Shown one piece after another: positions 59,649 to 64,000 of a stretch of DNA of 64,000 bases. Below the pieces are notes generated by a model that saw only the letters and a list, made by a program, of their open reading frames with translations, had not been told where the DNA came from and made no database searches. Source of the DNA: Ailanthus altissimus (Eukaryota > Streptophyta > Magnoliopsida > Sapindales > Simaroubaceae). The stretch is from contig OX327699.1 in the NCBI GenBank assembly GCA_946807835.1, positions 6,255,001-6,319,000 of the forward strand. The letters run 5' to 3'. The position numbers and the translations under genes were made by a program. The stretch's first letter is position 1, and each line of letters starts with the position of its first letter.

Positions 59649-60750
59649 TATGTATTAACCTCAACTTGTATGGTTCAACACGCTATTTTGTTATTTTCAT
59701 AATGTGTGTGTGGAGCATCATTTATAGACTTACGAAAGAGTTTTGTAAGATAAAACAGGTGTGAAACTAGAGAGTCTCACTATATAAAGTGTACTCATTA
59801 TGTATTTGGGTAGCACATCGGATTGAATAGTTCAATTTGAAAAGTTCTCATAAAATTAGAATTATTTTAGGGTCTTTTGGAGAATTGTTAAAGTTTAAGT
59901 GTTAAGCCCTGGATCCTAGTAAGTGAGACTTGCTACTTTATCATTTCTATTGGATGCTATACGTTATGGTATTAATTTGTAATAGCATGACACGTGGCAT
60001 AATTTGAATGGCCTATTTAATTTTTAATTGTTACTAATTATTTTTGGCCAATGAATTGTTTATTTAAATTTATGGTATATGAATGATAAACTATATAATA
60101 TGTAAATGAATGGCTTTATATTAATTGGTGGCATGTTTTAATTCAGCCAAATTCATTATTAAGTAAGAGGTGGCCATTTAAATCATATAAGCCTTGTTAT
60201 GCTTATAAACATAAGCATGTGATGGTATGTTTTTTACTATTTGAAGCATACCATTCAGCCACTCATCATAAACACCTTGCCACCATGTTTTAAATTAAAC
60301 ATATGGCGACTTTATATTGTTAATTCTCATGCAATGTCCTGGTTCTCAAAGGAAGCCACCAATTACATTTTCATTTGCCGAATTTGAGGTGGTAATGCTA
60401 TAAATAGCCAACCCTATTTCATTTCATTTGTAGGAAAAATGAAAATAAGCAAAAATAGATATATATATAAATAATGCCGAGAGACAAATGTGAAACAAGT
60501 GTTGCTTCAATTAAAAATTCGGTTGAGAATAAGAGGTTACCGTTCTAACTTAAAGAATCCCACCGAGTCCTTGATTAAAATTGCGCAAAGCACGCTTCAA
60601 GGGAGAGTTCTCTAAATATCTCATTAGTGTAATGAGATATTTGTTAATATTTCACTGCATTTATTTTATGCATGTTTGATGTGTAAATTAAAAATTACAA
60701 TGCATATATTCACCATACGCACAAAGCAATTTTATATACTTATGACATCA
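59649..60750 (+). mobile_element. Right half of the interrupted family C LTR
   Basis: Resumes plus orientation with ATTAACCTCAACTTGTATGG and continues past CTCATTATG and TAGCACATC to an end near TATGACATCA. Aligns, reversed, to the middle and right part of the inverted LTR. The exact right boundary is uncertain; no clear target duplication with the 56,232 end. Confidence 0.55.
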
Positions 60751-61700
60751 GGTGTTCGACTCCTACTAGGATTAGAATTCCTAGACAAATCTTGGTGTCT
60801 CTCAATTTAGAAGCCATAAGTGATAACATCATATGGATTATTCAATTTATATGATTGAATATCCTTGTCAATTTTTCTAATACCAAGAAATTCATTTTTT
60901 TTTAAAATGTTATATTTTGTGATTCTAACTCAATTATACTTCCACCTATTTGCTCAATAATGAACATATACCCTTTGAAAGAGTATTCTTAGTGCCTTAG
61001 GAAAGTAAATTTCTTTTATCTTGCACATAATTTAACATGTCTATGAGATTAATTTTGAACGTATGCTGCTAACCACAGGGTCACAAATGAATTAGGCCAG
61101 GTTTCCTATCCATTCACGGCTCATAATGGGTGGAACTAATTGATTTACTTGGAATTTCATCAAGTATATAGGTTGCAGTTAGCAATGCATCTCTTTAATA
61201 CGAAACTAATACACTTGCTTGCATTATTATGAACTTAACCATTTCAAGTAATGTCTTCTTCTTTTTATTTTGCCACATTTTTTATTGCGAAGTCCTAAGA
61301 ATAAACAATTGCCTAATAATACCTTTCTTATTGCACAAATTTTAAAAAATGTTCTAAAAGATATTGATGTTCCTAGTCTGTTCTTAGAAATTTAATTTTT
61401 TTTAAATCTAATTTGATTATTTAACAATCTAAAAAAATAATCTAAAGCAATTCAATGCTTCTTATTTATGTCAAATTAAATAAACAAGACCCGAACATTA
61501 CTTGTGATAAATAAATGTGACAAAATATGAGGCTTCATGTCTAGCCTTCACATTCACTATTCCATAGATGTCACAATGGATTATTTGCAATTGACTTTTT
61601 TGCTCTAATCATTTTGCCTAATGGTTTGTTTTTCTAGTTAAAGAATTATCACATATATAATCAATGTCAACGAGCGGACACAATAAGCCTTCTCTAGTTG
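60751..61700 (-). pseudogene. Old Copia polyprotein, integrase part (right piece)
   Basis: On the minus strand the zinc-binding/core junction is seen near 61,500-61,650 (IHCDIYGIVNVKARHEASYF) and the integrase C-part at about 61,080-61,195 (ALLTATYILDEIPSKSISS, then MDRKPGLIHL). These are collinear with normal Copia integrase. Stops and frameshifts throughout. It belongs to the same polyprotein as 55,534-56,231 and 45,300-46,000. Confidence 0.75.
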
Positions 61701-63296
61701 GCACAACCATTTTATCTTCCAAGACTTAGTTCAACATGTTGAATGCTAAAACATCCACAATAATATCATTATATATAAGTAAGAAAAAATAACCAACAAG
61801 CAAACAACTAATGCCAATGTCAATTGAATAAGAATAAAAAATAATCAAACATTAAATGAAAATTTACATTATATTCTTAGAAGATTAATAAGAAAAATTA
61901 AGTCTTATTTAAATTTTAGTGTATATCAAATATCATGAAGAATAAGGATCCACCACTATTGAACACTTTATGTGTAAGTGTCTATCTTGTTTTCTTATTT
62001 GATTATGCTACACAAAAATTTCATAATTCTAGCTACATAATTTGCGTCTCTTGAGTTTATAGTCCAATAAAGATGATATCAAGCAAAATAATAAAGCCAG
62101 TAATACGATTAAATAGCTTAAATGTGGAATTTTAATTATACCAATTTTCCTCAGTGCATTGATAACTAATCCAGACTAATTTCCTTTAGTTAAAACAAGT
62201 GACATTTCTATTACCATGTGCTTATCTCTTAAGCATTTTTCACTAAATGGGCTTTCATTGCTTTTATTGTTTAGGCATACTTGAAGCCTAGAGCTTTGCA
62301 CAAGCTAGCTTAGCTATATAAAGGTGGTTAGAAGCTTTTAGTCGCCTCTACGTGTTCATCCTTTTATTTTCAGATGATGTGAGATATTATCAAACACATT
62401 AATGTTATCATAGTGCACCATGCTTACGTTACAAACTTTAATTTTTTTTTTAAGAAAAGACTATGTAACTATTTAAACTTATCGTTTATCAATTATTGTA
62501 TATTTAGCACTATCTAACTTATATATCATATTTGGTAGTTAAAATACCACCATAACCATCTCTTTTAGGGAAAGCTATTTTATGAGCCATTTAATACTAT
62601 TCAAACTCACACAAATGAGGTCTTTTAGCATGCAACTCAACAACATAATATGATACCATGCTATTTTGTAGACTTGATAAGCCTTCAAAACTCTCTCGTG
62701 TTAAGTAATAGTATTATGCTCAAGCTTACATATCATAGTATTTACAAAAACCCTCAAGAGACTCTTGCTTTACAAGGATGTATTGAATCTCTATGGTGTG
62801 AAATATCACAATTGTCACCATGTGATATCATTTATTTATTTAATGATTGAGATATCCATTCTAAATGCAAGTTTTATTTAATAAATACAAAGACATACAA
62901 AAAATACTGACAAAAATTAAAATATTACACATTTACTTATTTTACCATAAAAACAAAACCAAAAAAACATGGTGAGTTATCAAGGCTTCTAATCATCATC
63001 CTTTTCAAATATTATATCATCAAAATTATAGTGTATTGCGTAAAATTTTAGTTATATTTATTTATTCCTTTAGAATTTAATAAATAGAAACTCCTAGTAA
63101 AAACAATAATATGTGATATATTAAATATGCTATTTATTTCCAAATGAGATAAGTGATTAAAACCTAATTAATTTGGTATATTATATGAACCTTACAAAGA
63201 AAATTGATACCCGACGCTCAATGAGAATTTTTTGCTAATGATCATTATAATTCAAATTTTTATACACAAAAAACACAAATGACTTTGACTCATTTT
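61701..63296. other. Degenerate upstream part of the old Copia element
   Basis: Expected position of its gag and 5' LTR. TGATACCA at 62,651-62,658 followed by TGCTATTTTG could be a worn primer site (reverse of TGGTATCA) next to the LTR. No matching LTR was found on the left side, so this is tentative. No intact gene. Confidence 0.35.
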
Positions 63297-64000
63297 TGTT
63301 AGGATTTGTGCTTAAGTGCCATACCAAATTTTATATGAATGTTGTATTTTTATATTTATTCAATAAATAAATATTTTATTAAATCGTTAATTATTTCTTA
63401 CAAGGTTAGATGCTTGTAGCATTTCAGACATTATATTGATCTGAAGAAGTTTCAGATCAGGTATAAAGAGTTAGAACCTTATTTGAAATGGGACAAAGGT
63501 CTAAGAATATACTAACAATGACATAGTTGTAAAGAGTTACAAGTATTACTAGGAAATATCCTTGTGCAAGTATGTTATCAAATTATAAGTTTCTAATCTA
63601 TTTTTACCGATGCATGGTCTATGGAGTGGAACCCATTTATATAGATCAGTGTATATCTATATTTGGATCATCCAGATAGCTAATCTTAGCAGACCATGAG
63701 TTTAGTGGAAGCTCGTATAGATATACAGGTATTTAGTGAGGATTGAATACTGAACAAGACTTAATGAAGACCTTCAATAGATATCCCATAAATCCATTAG
63801 TGGAGGGTCTTTTCGAGTTGAGTAGTATTTGTGGTCCCTTGACCTAAGCACCATGGTGGGCTTGTGAATGATCCACTATACTTGAGTTTCACACATGTCA
63901 GAGACCTTTCATGGTCTAACCGCTGCTTATTGAGTCCGGTGAGTGTAGATATGGGATCCATAAGCTCATATGGGTCAGTTAAATATCTAGATACTCTAAG
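63297..64000 (+). mobile_element. Family C LTR, cut by the window end
   Basis: Starts TGTTAGGATTTGTGCTTAAG and continues with family C content (AGATGCTTGTAGCATTTCAG, GAGTTGAGTAGTATTTGTGG). Whether it is a solo LTR or the start of a full element cannot be seen here. Confidence 0.75.

Noticed and set aside
1..64000. tRNA, rRNA genes and CRISPR arrays
   Set aside because: None seen; the regular direct repeats present are LTRs, microsatellites or coding repeats.

Overview
The window is nuclear DNA of a flowering plant, most likely a eudicot. It has intron-rich genes with GT-AG borders, AT-rich spacers, and abundant LTR retrotransposons primed by initiator tRNA-Met. Nothing in the sequence lets me name the species. 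No bacterial-type features, tRNA, rRNA or CRISPR array were seen.

Layout. 1-18,000 is a transposon-rich flank: a degenerate transposon-gene scrap near 1.2 kb, a dead Copia element with both LTRs (3,154-6,103), a second Copia locus with three LTR copies in tandem (8,815-17,169) that was itself hit by a 2-kb solo LTR (10,644-12,688), and an inverted solo LTR (17,172-17,952). 18,659-41,620 is a conserved gene island with three housekeeping genes, rebuilt here exon by exon: cytosolic fructose-1,6-bisphosphatase (+, 12 exons, 341 aa), exocyst subunit SEC5 (+, 21 exons, 1,088 aa) and the spliceosomal/decay protein LSM3 (-, 3 exons, 97 aa). SEC5 and LSM3 converge. The three have unrelated roles (sucrose synthesis/gluconeogenesis, vesicle tethering, RNA processing) and each has its own promoter. 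A Mutator-like non-autonomous transposon with a 9-bp target duplication sits in SEC5 intron 10. Small inverted-repeat elements sit in introns of FBPase and LSM3.

41,900-64,000 is a nest of elements. An old, broken Copia polyprotein on the minus strand runs from about 61,700 down to 45,300. It is interrupted by a group of 2-kb LTRs (56,232-60,750, itself split by an inverted relative at 57,281-59,648) and by a very young Ty3/Gypsy-type element (46,001-55,533).

The young element is the main discovery candidate. It has 2,851-bp LTRs that differ at only two positions I could find, a perfect 5-bp target duplication (TGTGC), a tRNA-Met primer site and a polypurine tract. It has no gag and no pol except the last codons of a Gypsy pol. 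In their place, antisense to the element, it carries two intact intronless genes: a 397-aa protein I do not recognise, and a 217-aa LOG enzyme (cytokinin riboside 5'-monophosphate phosphoribohydrolase) with the full PGGxGTxxE motif. Each gene has its own TATA box (62-63 bp from the end of the box to the ATG) and its own AATAAA signal. This looks like a mobile two-gene cassette that could spread a cytokinin-activating enzyme.
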